The notes under the pieces are model-generated. The model was not told where the DNA came from and searched no databases. It saw nothing but the letters and a program-made list of their open reading frames with translations. From positions 2,976,001-3,040,000 of the forward strand of contig CBDDIB010000002.1 of assembly GCA_965228695.1 (NCBI GenBank): a stretch of 64,000 nt of DNA. The letters run 5' to 3'. Below are positions 49,183 to 58,525 of this stretch, in pieces. Source of the stretch: JAJFJD01 sp965228695. Its GTDB lineage: Bacteria > Pseudomonadota > Alphaproteobacteria > UBA8366. Both the position numbers and the translations under genes were made by a program. Each line of letters opens with the position of its first letter. Positions within the stretch are counted from its first letter, which is position 1.

Positions 49183-51024
49183 TTATGGAATCCGCCGCAG
49201 AATCGCGTGCCGTTCACCCGCTGGGTCGGTGTAGGTTGCGTCGAGCGTCCGGGCGTTCCGGCGCGTATAGGTCACGGTCGTGCCGTCGAATGGCGATAGG
49301 GTGAGGGTTCCGTCCTTGACGGTTCCGGCGACCGATTTCCATCCTTCCTCCGATATCTTGAAGGTTTCCGACGTCGCCCAGGCGTAGATGGACTTGGCCG
49401 ACGTATTCTCCACCGATTCCACGGTCAGGGTATGCGGTTGTTCGTTGTCCCAGCGGCCCATCCAGGTTCCCACGAAGCTGGACTTATCCGTCGCCACCGG
49501 TTTGCGGAGAGCCGCGGGCAGGGGCGGATCGGATCGTGTGAAATCGCCGGTCAGCTCGACCGACATCGCATCGACCTTACCGCGTCTGCCGATGCGGAAG
49601 GTGATAAGCCGGTCGCGCAGGGCATGGGTGCGGAAGTCCGCGTTGAACGTGTCGTAATGCCAATGGGAGAGATCGCCGATCGCTTGGTCATTCCGGACGA
49701 CCACGAGTTTCTCACCATCCGGCCAGATGTCGAGAGGGCCATAGACCGGGCTGTCATAGAACCCGACATATCCGGCCAGCGGCATGGACGGACGCGTATC
49801 GTGAACTTGTTGGCCCCGGTTCTTGGCGCGGCGTTTCTTGCGTTTCGCCTGATAGGCCTTGTTCCAATCGAGAAAGCGGCGGGACCAATCGGTTGCCGGC
49901 GCGCCGAGATAGGCGTCGAAGATGCGATACATCAATGCGGCGGGCAGGCTCGACCGGCCGCGATTGCTCAGCGCGACCATGCCGAGGTCTAGATCGGGCA
50001 ACAACGCCAATTGGGCCGACATGCCGTCCAGCCGTCCGCCGTGATACAGCACCTTCTTGCCGCGATAGTCGGCCATGTACCACCCGAGGCCGTAGGCTCG
50101 CAGATTGGTGTGCGGGATATACCCACGGCGCGTATCGGATACGGTGAGCGCGGTGTGCGCCCGCCGCATTTCGTCGATGTCTTCAGCGCGGAGGATGGCG
50201 GTGCCACCGATTTTACCGCCGCTCAAATGCAGCTTGATCCATTTCGCCAGGTCGGCGGCGCTGGAATTGATCGACCCCGCCGCGCCGATGTTGTCGACTC
50301 GAAGCCAGTCAATCGGCCGGTAGTCGCCATCGACGAGGGCATGGGGTGTCGCGGCATTTTTCGGAACGCCGTCGATCGACGTGGAACTGTTGGTCATGCC
50401 GAGCGGCGCGAAGAAGCGCTCTTGGATATAGGCGTCCCATGTACTGCCCGATGCCGCGCCGACCGCTTCGCCGGCAGCCGTGAACATGATGTTCTGATAT
50501 CCGAAGCGTGCGCGGAGCGGGAATTTCATCTTCAGATGCCGCGAACGCCTTAGGACTTCCGCCCTGTCGAAGTTCGAGTAATACCAGATCATGTCGCCGC
50601 GGTGCACGCCGCTACGGTGGGACAGCAGGTCGCGCAGACGCATGTCGTGTGTGGCGTAGGGGTCATGGAGGCGGAACGCCGGCAAATGATCGATGACGCG
50701 GTCGTCCCAGCGCATTTTCCCGTCCGCGACCAGGGTCGCGACGGCGGCGGCGGTGAAGGTCTTGGTGATCGAGGCGGCTGCGAAAACCGTGTTGGCGTCG
50801 ACCGGGTCGCTGCCGCCAAGCCGTCGTATGCCATAGCCCTTGGCGATGACGACCTTATCGCTCTTTATGACCGCGAGGGAGAGGCCGGGTGTTTTCCATT
50901 CCCGCATGGCGGCCTCGATATAGGAGTCGAGGTTCGACAGGCGGGGCTCGTCGCCCCGCGCCGCGCCGGAAAGCTGAAACAGCAGGCCTACCAAAAGCCC
51001 GCATAAGGGCCGTCGTATCGCCAT
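49183..51024 (-). CDS. Serine hydrolase, beta-lactamase/class C fold, with C-terminal DUF3471-like domain
   Basis: The 613-residue secreted protein has a signal peptide (hydrophobic CGLLVGLLFQLSGAARG). The class C triad comprises Ser85-x-x-Lys88 (AASITKTF), Tyr176-Gln-Asn178 (FGYQNIM) and HGG (YHGGRLDG). After residue 400 come a basic linker (KRKKRRAKNRGQ) and a C-terminal beta-rich region containing YVGFYDSPVYGPLDIW. Such proteins are esterases or D-amino-peptidases more often than beta-lactamases. GGAGGA precedes the ATG. It is divergent from the MmgE/PrpD gene. Confidence 0.9.
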   Translation of the reverse strand: MAIRRPLCGLLVGLLFQLSGAARGDEPRLSNLDSYIEAAMREWKTPGLSLAVIKSDKVVIAKGYGIRRLGGSDPVDANTVFAAASITKTFTAAAVATLVADGKMRWDDRVIDHLPAFRLHDPYATHDMRLRDLLSHRSGVHRGDMIWYYSNFDRAEVLRRSRHLKMKFPLRARFGYQNIMFTAAGEAVGAASGSTWDAYIQERFFAPLGMTNSSTSIDGVPKNAATPHALVDGDYRPIDWLRVDNIGAAGSINSSAADLAKWIKLHLSGGKIGGTAILRAEDIDEMRRAHTALTVSDTRRGYIPHTNLRAYGLGWYMADYRGKKVLYHGGRLDGMSAQLALLPDLDLGMVALSNRGRSSLPAALMYRIFDAYLGAPATDWSRRFLDWNKAYQAKRKKRRAKNRGQQVHDTRPSMPLAGYVGFYDSPVYGPLDIWPDGEKLVVVRNDQAIGDLSHWHYDTFNADFRTHALRDRLITFRIGRRGKVDAMSVELTGDFTRSDPPLPAALRKPVATDKSSFVGTWMGRWDNEQPHTLTVESVENTSAKSIYAWATSETFKISEEGWKSVAGTVKDGTLTLSPFDGTTVTYTRRNARTLDATYTDPAGERHAILRRIP

Positions 51025-51097
51025 GAATCCTCCGAATCCGAGAACATGATATAATAGGGCAAACCCAAAGCCAGTGGCGTTGTTGCAGGAGAAGTAA

Positions 51098-52492
51098 ATG
51101 GGAATTTCCGCTGATATTGCCGAATTGATCGTAAAGGCCCGGTTCGAGGACTTGGATGAGGACGTGTTGCATTGGGCCAAGGTTGGATTGATCGACTATA
51201 CGGGCGTCACGCTGGCTGGCTCGACCGAACCGAGCGGCAAAATCGCCGATGTGGTGGTCGGCGGCCGCGATCAGACGGGACCGAGCCTGATCTTCGGCTC
51301 CACTGCGCGCACAACGCCGCTGAACGCGGCGCTGATCAACGGCACGGCGTCCCATGCCCAGGACTTCGACGACTGCAACAACACCATCGGCGGCCATCCG
51401 TCGGCGCCGATTCTGCCGGCGCTGATTGCGCTGGGTGAACAGCTTGGCGCGAGCGGACAGGACATGATCTTGGCCTACGTGATCGGGTTCGAGACGGAAA
51501 CCAGTCTCGCCCGCAGCGTTCACTTCCATCACTACGAGAAGGGGTGGCACCCGACGGCGACGATGGGCGTCTTCGGGTCGACGGCGGCCTGCTGCAAGTT
51601 GATGGGCCTCGACAAGGAGACGACGGCGACCGCCTTGCAGATCGCCGTGTCCCTCGCGTCGGGCGTGAAGTCGAATTTCGGCACGATGGTCAAGCCGCTG
51701 CATGTCGGGCATTGCTCGCGCAACGGATTGTTCGCCGCGATGATGGCGAAGGAAGGGTTCACCTCCAGCCCGGTGGCGTTCGAGCACAAGCAAGGTTTCT
51801 TCGAAGTGTTCAACGGGGCGGGCAACTATCATCCCGAAAAGATTTTCGAACATTGGATGAAACCCTTCGACATCGTCGAGCCCGCCATCGCGGTGAAGCA
51901 GTATCCTTGTTGCGGCAGCACGCATCCGGCGGTCGACGCGATGATCAACTTGGTGGAGCGCGAAGGGCTGACGCCCGAGATGGTCAAACGGGTTGATTCC
52001 TGGACCCATCCGCGCCGTCTGGCGCATACCAACCGGCCGGACCCGCAAAGCCCGCTTGATGCCAAATTCAGCGTGCAATACGTGGTGGCCCGCGCGCTGA
52101 TGCATGGCAAGGTCACGCTGCCGCATTTCGACGACACGGCGTATCTCGACAAGGATGTCCGTGCGGTCATGGACAAGGTCGATGCCGCGCCGCATCCGGA
52201 GATGTTGAACGACGACAGCGGATATCTCGGCGCGGAAGTCCGGGTCGAATTGATGGACGGGCGGGTGCTGTCCGAGCGCGTGAAACAGGCGCGCGGCCGG
52301 GGATCGGTCGATCCGCTGCCGATGGACAGGTTGCGGGGCAAATTCGAGAACTGCGCGGCGCTGGTGCTGCCGGCGGACCGTATCGCGGCTCTCTATGACG
52401 TCATCGATCACTTCGTGGATCTGCCGGACGTCAACGCCTATACCGCGGCGGCGGAAACCGTCACGGACGCAGCGGCGTCGGCGGCGGAGTGA
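51098..52492 (+). CDS. MmgE/PrpD family protein
   Basis: The 464-residue product has the all-helical MmgE/PrpD features. These are IDYTGVTLAGSTEPSGK, ALINGTASHAQDFDDCNN (active-site His-Asp region, about residues 82-99), GWHPTATMGVFGSTAACCKLMGLD, NFGTMVKPLHVGHCSRNGLFAAMMA and QYPCCGSTHPAVDAM. PrpD dehydrates 2-methylcitrate, and many paralogues act on other tricarboxylates. There is no prpC nearby, so methylcitrate is not assured. It is co-oriented with a TauD-family dioxygenase gene 6 bp downstream. Confidence 0.9.
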   Translation: MGISADIAELIVKARFEDLDEDVLHWAKVGLIDYTGVTLAGSTEPSGKIADVVVGGRDQTGPSLIFGSTARTTPLNAALINGTASHAQDFDDCNNTIGGHPSAPILPALIALGEQLGASGQDMILAYVIGFETETSLARSVHFHHYEKGWHPTATMGVFGSTAACCKLMGLDKETTATALQIAVSLASGVKSNFGTMVKPLHVGHCSRNGLFAAMMAKEGFTSSPVAFEHKQGFFEVFNGAGNYHPEKIFEHWMKPFDIVEPAIAVKQYPCCGSTHPAVDAMINLVEREGLTPEMVKRVDSWTHPRRLAHTNRPDPQSPLDAKFSVQYVVARALMHGKVTLPHFDDTAYLDKDVRAVMDKVDAAPHPEMLNDDSGYLGAEVRVELMDGRVLSERVKQARGRGSVDPLPMDRLRGKFENCAALVLPADRIAALYDVIDHFVDLPDVNAYTAAAETVTDAAASAAE

Positions 52493-52498
52493 CGGCGG

Positions 52499-53374
52499 AT
52501 GTCGGCGACCTTATCGAAAGTGGACGTGATCCCGTCTGGCGCGGCGCTGGGCGCGGACATTGTGAATCTCGACATCGGGGCCGCGAGCGACGATGAAATT
52601 GCGGCGGTCCGGGCCGCTTGGCTTGATCATCTCGTCCTGCGCTTTCGGGGCCATAAATTCGGGGACGCGGAACACCTGGCTTTCGCGCGCCGCTTCGGTC
52701 CCTTGGACATCTCGCCGGGCAAGCGGTTCTCCGGCGAATCCTGGAAGCCCGAATATCCCGAGATGAGCCGTATTTCGAATATCAGGATCGACGGCAAGCC
52801 GACCGGATCGTTGGGCAACAGCGAACTCGTCTGGCACACCGATATGTCCTATCTGGACGAGCCGCCAACCGGCAGTCTGCTGCACGCTTATGAAGTCCCG
52901 GAGTCGGGTGGGAATACGAAGTTCCTGAACATGTATGACGCGCTGGAATCCTTGCCCGCAGGGTTGCGGAAAGCGATCGAGGGCCGGCAGATCAAGCATG
53001 ACCAGACGCACAACAGCTCGGGCAAGCTGCGCAAGGGGCTAGAGGGTGTCGAAATCAACGACGTGACGAAGATCCCCGGCGCGGTGCATCCGATCGTGCG
53101 GACCCATCCGGAAACCGGCCGGAAGGCGTTGTATCTGGGCCGCCGGGCGCGTTCCTACCTGGTCGGCCTGCCGGTCGACGAAAGCGAGGAAATGCTGGAT
53201 GCCCTGTGGGATCACGCGACAGGCAATCCGGCCTTCCAGTGGGCACAGGAATGGGAGACGGACGATCTGATCATGTGGGACAACCGCTGCGCCATGCATT
53301 GCCGGGACAGCTTCGACCCGAACGGCCGGCGGTTGATGCACCGGACGGTAATCCTGGGTGACCGGCCGTTCTGA
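52499..53374 (+). CDS. TauD/TfdA family Fe(II)/2-oxoglutarate dioxygenase
   Basis: The 291-residue dioxygenase has the facial triad His113-x-Asp115 (VWHTDMSYLDEPP) and His267 (RCAMHCRDSFD). The 2-oxoglutarate-binding Arg is in the following RRLMHRTV stretch. It hydroxylates a substrate that may then lose sulfite, phosphonate or an aryl-acid side chain, and the substrate is not readable. It is 6 bp after the MmgE/PrpD gene and ends immediately against the convergent CHASE2 protein gene, with no intergenic base. Confidence 0.92.
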   Translation: MSATLSKVDVIPSGAALGADIVNLDIGAASDDEIAAVRAAWLDHLVLRFRGHKFGDAEHLAFARRFGPLDISPGKRFSGESWKPEYPEMSRISNIRIDGKPTGSLGNSELVWHTDMSYLDEPPTGSLLHAYEVPESGGNTKFLNMYDALESLPAGLRKAIEGRQIKHDQTHNSSGKLRKGLEGVEINDVTKIPGAVHPIVRTHPETGRKALYLGRRARSYLVGLPVDESEEMLDALWDHATGNPAFQWAQEWETDDLIMWDNRCAMHCRDSFDPNGRRLMHRTVILGDRPF

Positions 53375-55321
53375 TTATCCGCTGAGCGCGATGACGGTGC
53401 CCGGCAGGCCTTGCGACAGGCGCTCGCTGTATAGCCGGCACAAGGGATCTTTCGGGGCGATCGCCGCCGCACGTGCAATCTCCTCGGTCGCGATGGCGTC
53501 TTCCCGCTGAATCAGCCGGAAGGCGCGGATATAGGCCTCCAGTTCCGACGTATCGCTTTGATTTTCGGGTAGCGGCTCCAGCGCTTCGACGGAATCGGCA
53601 ACGCCGGGCCAACGCAACCGGCCGACGGGCCGGAAGATGACGTCGGTCGCGTCGCGGGCCGTGGCGGCGCTGGCGCAAATGCGTGTACCCAGTTCGGCAT
53701 TGGCCAGGGCGAGGCGGCCCGCCTGTTCGACGGCTTCGCCATAGGCGCCGTAGGCAAAGGCGGCGTCCCCGCCGAAATTGCCGACCAGTGCCTCGCCGCT
53801 GTGAATGCCAATCAAGGTCTTGCCGATCCGGCCGGCATTGGTCATGCGGCGTTCCCGGTATCCCTCCGCGAAAGCGTCGATCGCCAGAGCACATCGGACC
53901 GCGCGGCTCGTCGCATCGCTCTGCTTTAGCGGTGTGCCGAAGAGGGCGACAACCTGATCCGCGTCGATCCGCTGCAGTACGCCGCCATGCGCCTTTACCG
54001 CATTCCCGATTCCCGCGATATACGCGCTTTGCACGGAGATGAGCTCGTTTGGCGGCAGGTCCTCCGCGAGTTTTGCAAAATCGGCGTGCCGCGCGACAAG
54101 GACGGTCACGGTCCGGTTTTCCCCGTCCAAGGTAACGGTGTCCGACGCTTGGGCGATTTGCCGCGCCATGTCGGCGGACGCGACCGCGGTGAAACCCGCG
54201 CGCAGATAATCCCGTTTGCCCTGCGCAAAACGCTGCACGGCTGCTCGCGTGAGGGCATATGCGGTTAGACATCCCAAAATAGGCATGGCGACGGGAATCG
54301 CGGCGCGCGTCCAATAGAACACCGCGAGCGAGAAGACGACGAAGCCTAAAACCGTCCCGATAACGGCGCCGACCCGGGCGAACGGTCCCACGGTAATTAG
54401 AGCCAGCAGGCTTCCGAACGTACACAGTGCAAAGGCCACCAACAGGACGGTGAGTTCGTTGGATCCGGGCAGGTGCCGGGCATCCAACAGTTGAGATATC
54501 GCATGCGCTTGGATTTGTACGCCCGGCATGCGGTTTTCCGGCGGCGTATGGAGCCATCCGCCGGGAATACGGTGCCTGTCCCGGTCGTTGAGGTCGAGAC
54601 CGATCAGCACGACCTTGTCGGCGAACCATTTCGCCGGCAAGCCAATCGCCTTATGGGCCGGGACCGTCAGAAAGGGCCGCGTGTTCATGTTCGGCGCGCC
54701 GTGATAGGCGAGCCGCCGCCGATCCGCGCGGGACAGGTTCAGGACCTCGGCCAGTTTCCCGGTGAAACTCGATATCCACACGCCGTCTACCGTCGTGCCG
54801 GGCACCATGCGCCGGACGGCGCCGCCCCAACCGTCCTTGCCGAGCAGCGCGGGGCCGGACCGCAGGCCGTTCAGATATGTTCGTTCGTAGACCTGCTGCC
54901 GCTGCGTCAAGGTGTCGTCCGGCGGCGCGGTCGCAACGACCAACGGGATCGGTAGGGATCGCATGACATCGTAGAGCCGCCGGTCTTTGTTGGGCTCGGT
55001 CGGTTCGGTAAGCGGCAGGTAAAGACCGACCGTTTGCGGACCCGAGACCGACAGGGTTTCGAGCACGTCGGCGAGCAGGCCCCGGTCGACCGGCCGACGG
55101 TAGGGCAGCGTGCTGACGGTGTTCTCGTTGATTGCGATGATGACGATCCGGGAATCCTGCGGTTCGGCGCGGGGCATCAGGGCCCGGCGGGCGTCCTCGG
55201 CCCAATATTCCATCGTGCGGGGAAGCGAGAAGCTATAGGGCACGAAGAAGGCGCCCAGCGTGGTCAACGCTATGGTCGCCAGCGCGCTCAGGATGAAATT
55301 TCGGTTCGCGAATCGTGCCAT
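53375..55321 (-). CDS. CHASE2-domain membrane protein with degenerate class III cyclase domain
   Basis: The 648-residue protein has an N-terminal transmembrane helix and a CHASE2 sensor (about 40-285, including DSRIVIIAINENTVSTLPYRRPVDR and VVLIGLDLNDRDRH). Three transmembrane helices (about 290-360) and a cyclase homology domain (about 395-560) follow. In the latter the first metal Asp is replaced (VTVLVARHADF, Arg about 411), the second is kept (IDADQVVALFG), and the transition-state Asn of VNxAxR is Glu (EAVEQAGR, about 532). It is probably not an active cyclase. The ATG is chosen; an upstream TTG at 55357 would add 12 residues, and neither has a clear Shine-Dalgarno. Confidence 0.82.
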   Translation of the reverse strand: MARFANRNFILSALATIALTTLGAFFVPYSFSLPRTMEYWAEDARRALMPRAEPQDSRIVIIAINENTVSTLPYRRPVDRGLLADVLETLSVSGPQTVGLYLPLTEPTEPNKDRRLYDVMRSLPIPLVVATAPPDDTLTQRQQVYERTYLNGLRSGPALLGKDGWGGAVRRMVPGTTVDGVWISSFTGKLAEVLNLSRADRRRLAYHGAPNMNTRPFLTVPAHKAIGLPAKWFADKVVLIGLDLNDRDRHRIPGGWLHTPPENRMPGVQIQAHAISQLLDARHLPGSNELTVLLVAFALCTFGSLLALITVGPFARVGAVIGTVLGFVVFSLAVFYWTRAAIPVAMPILGCLTAYALTRAAVQRFAQGKRDYLRAGFTAVASADMARQIAQASDTVTLDGENRTVTVLVARHADFAKLAEDLPPNELISVQSAYIAGIGNAVKAHGGVLQRIDADQVVALFGTPLKQSDATSRAVRCALAIDAFAEGYRERRMTNAGRIGKTLIGIHSGEALVGNFGGDAAFAYGAYGEAVEQAGRLALANAELGTRICASAATARDATDVIFRPVGRLRWPGVADSVEALEPLPENQSDTSELEAYIRAFRLIQREDAIATEEIARAAAIAPKDPLCRLYSERLSQGLPGTVIALSG

Positions 55322-55531
55322 GGCCGGGCAGGGAAGCACATTCTCTGTTTCGTTCAATCCTATGCTACGGCCGCGTCAGTTCCCGAAAGATTAATAATAT
55401 CGGGCATTTAGGAGATGTTCTTCAAAATTGCTGGGAACTTTTGTCCGTGATTTCAGTCTGTTGTGCCCGGCATTCACGCGATACCTTCGACGAAGGAACT
55501 TATCTGGGCGCGAATAGGAAGGGGTGGGGAC
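55322..55531. promoter_or_regulatory. Divergent intergenic region (CHASE2 protein / ArsC-like protein)
   Basis: This 210-bp gap contains both promoters. AGGAAGGGG lies before the plus-strand ATG. I saw no clear operator. Confidence 0.35.
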
Positions 55532-55885
55532 ATGATCACCGTTCATGGCATCAAGAATTGCGATACGTGCCGAAAAGCGCTGAAATGGCTCGAGGCGGAG
55601 GGCATCGAAGCGCGGTTTCATGACTTTCGCGTCGACGGTCTCGAGCAGGTTGCGCTCCAACGTTGGCTGGCGGCCGTTGGGTGGGAAACGCTTCTGAACC
55701 GCCGCGGGACGACTTGGCGCAAGCTTCCCGACAGCGATACGCAGAATGTCGACGCAACGTCGGCCGCGGCGTTGATGCTGGCCAATCCGACTTTGATTAA
55801 GCGCCCCGTTTTCGATGTCGACGGTGATTTTGCCGTCGGATTCAAGGCGGAGCAGCAGGACTGGATACGCTCGAACACATCATGA
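55532..55885 (+). CDS. ArsC/Spx-like thioredoxin-fold protein (YffB type)
   Basis: The 117-residue protein starts with VHGIKNCDTCRKALKWLE, in which Cys10-x-x-Cys13 is the redox or nucleophile site. It continues through FHDFRVDGLEQ to the conserved NPTLIKRPVFDVDG. Length and motif order fit the arsenate-reductase-related YffB/Spx group, which lacks assured arsenate activity. There is no ars regulator nearby, and a glutathione-dependent thiol reductase role is more likely. It is followed 61 bp later by the SDR gene. Confidence 0.85.
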   Translation: MITVHGIKNCDTCRKALKWLEAEGIEARFHDFRVDGLEQVALQRWLAAVGWETLLNRRGTTWRKLPDSDTQNVDATSAAALMLANPTLIKRPVFDVDGDFAVGFKAEQQDWIRSNTS

Positions 55886-55946
55886 CCCCGGCATACGCCG
55901 GATCCAATCAAGATACCAAACGCATAACGAGAAGGAAGGACGCAAG

Positions 55947-56735
55947 ATGGATTGCAGAATGGATGGACGCGTGGCGTTGATCACCGGCAGCAGCCGGGGT
56001 TTAGGGCGCGCAATGGCGCTGAAGTTTGCCGAATCCGGGGCGCATGTGTGCGTAACCGGCCGGCGCGCCGATGTCGTGGAGGAAACCTGCGCAGAGGTCG
56101 ATGTTGCCGGCGATGGCAAGGTCCTGGCCTGTCCCGCCGATGCCGGCAAGGCGGAGGATATCGAACGGCTTGTTGCAAGCTGCGAAAAGGAACTCGGCCC
56201 GGTCGATATCCTGGTCAACAATGCGGGCACGTCGCGCCGCATGCCGTTCGTCGAGATTACCGACGAACTGTGGCGCGAGGATCTGGAACTGAAGCTGTTC
56301 GGTGCGATCCGGACTATGCGCCTGACCTTTCCGGGCATGTGCGAGCGTAAATGGGGCCGCATCATCAATGTCCTAAACACCGGTGCGAAGGCGCCGCCCG
56401 CGGGCGGTGCGCCGACGGCCGTCTCCCGCGCGGCGGGCATGGCGTTGACCAAGGCGATGGCGGGCGAGGGCGCGCCGCACAATGTGCTGGTCAACGGGCT
56501 GTTGGTGGGGCGGATCGAGAGCGACCAGTGGCGCAACCGCTGGGAAGCCACCGACAAGTCCGAAAGCTATGAGTCATATCTGGCGGACATGGCGAAGGAC
56601 CTGAAGCTGCCGATGGGCCGGCTCGGCACCGCGGAAGAGTTCGCCAATATGGCGTGCTTCCTCTGTTCGGACGCAGGGTCCTACATCAACGGTGTCGCCA
56701 TCAATGTCGACGGCGGTATGAGCCCGGTGGTCTAA
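55947..56735 (+). CDS. SDR-family protein lacking the catalytic Tyr and Lys
   Basis: The 262-residue Rossmann protein keeps the NAD(P) motif TGSSRGLG (residues 13-20), the NNAG motif (91-94) and a C-terminal NVDGG. The catalytic set is altered. The Ser position reads Asn144, and the YxxxK position reads Thr157 and Arg161 (GGAPTAVSRAAGMALTKA). It probably still binds a dinucleotide but cannot use the standard SDR proton relay. The strong AAGGAAGGA site fixes the start. A PPOX-family gene follows 7 bp later, suggesting a small operon. Confidence 0.87.
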   Translation: MDCRMDGRVALITGSSRGLGRAMALKFAESGAHVCVTGRRADVVEETCAEVDVAGDGKVLACPADAGKAEDIERLVASCEKELGPVDILVNNAGTSRRMPFVEITDELWREDLELKLFGAIRTMRLTFPGMCERKWGRIINVLNTGAKAPPAGGAPTAVSRAAGMALTKAMAGEGAPHNVLVNGLLVGRIESDQWRNRWEATDKSESYESYLADMAKDLKLPMGRLGTAEEFANMACFLCSDAGSYINGVAINVDGGMSPVV

Positions 56736-56742
56736 TACCGCA

Positions 56743-57183
56743 ATGAAGATCAAGGGCCCCTGGTCGGACGCGCAGATCGATCGCTATCTGACAAGCACCG
56801 TCATTCCGGTGCGATTGTCCGTGCTCGGACGCCGCGGATGGCCGGTGGTCCTTTCATTGTGGTTTCGGTGGCGGGACAGCGCGCTTTGGTGCGCGTCCAA
56901 CCCGCAATCCCGGATCGTCGAGCTGTTGGCGCGGGACGACCGCTGCGGATTCGAAATTGCCGCCGATGCGCCGCCATACCGCGGCGTGCGTGGACAGGGG
57001 AAGGCCACGCTGGATCGGGATAATGGGGTGCCGGAATTGCGGGCATTGATCGAGCGCTATCTTGGGCCCGACGAAACCTCGTTTTCCCGCTGGCTGCTCG
57101 ACCGCAGTGCGGGCGAGGTCGCTATTCGGATCGACCCGGTCCGACTGATGAGTTGGGACTATTCGGCACGGATGAAGCGTTAG
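56743..57183 (+). CDS. Pyridoxamine 5'-phosphate oxidase-family (PPOX-like) protein
   Basis: The 146-residue split-barrel protein has an early helix (DAQIDRYLTSTVIPVRLSV) and strand pattern GWPVVLSLWFRW, SALWCASNPQS and RGVRGQGKATL, typical of single-domain PPOX or F420/flavin-binding proteins. It probably binds FMN, F420 or heme. The substrate is unknown. It sits 7 bp after the SDR gene and just ahead of an MFS transporter. Confidence 0.72.
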   Translation: MKIKGPWSDAQIDRYLTSTVIPVRLSVLGRRGWPVVLSLWFRWRDSALWCASNPQSRIVELLARDDRCGFEIAADAPPYRGVRGQGKATLDRDNGVPELRALIERYLGPDETSFSRWLLDRSAGEVAIRIDPVRLMSWDYSARMKR

Positions 57184-57235
57184 CTGTGTGGCAAAGGCCG
57201 TCGGGCCGTATCACGCCGGGGCAAGAGAGCATCAT

Positions 57236-58498
57236 GTGACCCAGGACAATTCCGAACCGCCGAACGGCGGTATGGCGGCACGGCTCGGCCGGTTGCCCAT
57301 CCTGCGGAACCCGGCTTTCCGTCTCGCCGACTATCGGCGGTTCTGGGCCGGCGCCGGTCTGAACCAACTCGGCACCAGTGGCGAGCAGGTCGTTCTCGGA
57401 CTGCTGGTGTTCCAGATTACCGGGTCGAGCGCCTGGGTTGGCGCCTTGATGGCCGTCTATTTCCTGCCGATGTTCGTTTTCGGGCTGTTGTCGGGCGCAA
57501 TCGCGGACTGGATGGACCGGCGGCAATTGTTGCGGCGGGTCGAGCTGTGCATCATCGCGAATTCCTGCGTCCTCGCCGCTACGATCGCCGCCGGATTCGT
57601 CGAGCTTTGGCTGATCCTGACCTTTGCGCTGTTCGCTGGTTGCTTCCGGGCGCTGCATCATCCGACCCGGTTCAGCTATGCCTACGATATCGTCGGCGGC
57701 AATCAGGTGGTCGCCGGTCTCGGTTTATTGAATCTGGGGTCGCGATTCGGTCAGCTCATCGGGGCGCTCGTCTCCGGGTTCGTGATGGAGCGGGTCGGCG
57801 CGCCCGCCGCGATCCTGACTTTAGCGGCATGCCATGGCGGCGCGTTCCTCCTGTTCCGCCGCCTAGAGACGGCGGGGGAAGCGGCGGAAAAGGTCCGCGC
57901 ACCGATCGCACAAAACGTCCGCGAATACCTTAGCGAACTCAAAACCAACCGGGTGTTGTTGATGCTGGTTCTCGTGACCGCGTCGGTCGAAGTGTTCGGT
58001 TTCTCCTTCGCCACCGCGCTGCCGGAACTGGCGACGGTGCGGTTCGATATGGGGGCGGAGGGGTTGGGCCTGATGCATGCCGCGCGCTCGATTGGCGGCA
58101 TCATCGCGGGTCTGACCTTGGCGGGCATGGGATCGATGACGCGCAGGGGCGTTGCCTATATCGGGGTGATTTTTGCGTTCGGCAGCGGGCTGATGCTGCT
58201 CTCGGTGGCGGATCATCTGATACTGGCAGTCGCGGCGCTGTGCGTCGTGGCGGCGCTGGCGACCGCGTCGGATGTCTTGACGCAGAGCATGGTGCAACTC
58301 AGCGTCCCGAACGCCTTGCGCGGACGCGCCATGGGGGCCTGGACGCTGGCAATCGGTTCCGCACCGCTGGGTCACTTGGAAATGGGGACGCTCGCCGTTG
58401 CGATCGGCATCGGCAACGCATTGCTCTTCAACGGCACGATGCTAATTGTGGTCGGCATCGTGGTCTTCTTCGCGGCGCCGCGGTTGCGCAGCCTCTAA
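57236..58498 (+). CDS. Major facilitator superfamily transporter
   Basis: The roughly 420-residue protein has about 10-12 hydrophobic segments and the MFS loop SGAIADWMDRRQLLRRVE between helices 2 and 3. A repeated feature in the second half reads GLMHAARSIGGIIAGLTLAG. It resembles the enterobactin exporter EntS-like group. The start is uncertain. The GTG chosen has an AGAGAG element six bases upstream, and an in-frame GTG at 57188, right after the previous stop, would add 16 residues. Confidence 0.83.
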   Translation: MTQDNSEPPNGGMAARLGRLPILRNPAFRLADYRRFWAGAGLNQLGTSGEQVVLGLLVFQITGSSAWVGALMAVYFLPMFVFGLLSGAIADWMDRRQLLRRVELCIIANSCVLAATIAAGFVELWLILTFALFAGCFRALHHPTRFSYAYDIVGGNQVVAGLGLLNLGSRFGQLIGALVSGFVMERVGAPAAILTLAACHGGAFLLFRRLETAGEAAEKVRAPIAQNVREYLSELKTNRVLLMLVLVTASVEVFGFSFATALPELATVRFDMGAEGLGLMHAARSIGGIIAGLTLAGMGSMTRRGVAYIGVIFAFGSGLMLLSVADHLILAVAALCVVAALATASDVLTQSMVQLSVPNALRGRAMGAWTLAIGSAPLGHLEMGTLAVAIGIGNALLFNGTMLIVVGIVVFFAAPRLRSL

Positions 58499-58525
58499 CG
58501 TATCCGGCCAGTCACCGGTTGCGAC

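Noticed and set aside
52499..53374. TauD-family dioxygenase considered as the missing PhnY partner of the HD oxygenase
   Set aside because: It is about 34 kb away, sits in a different operon with an MmgE/PrpD gene, and is a TauD-type rather than a recognisable PhnY/TmpA protein.
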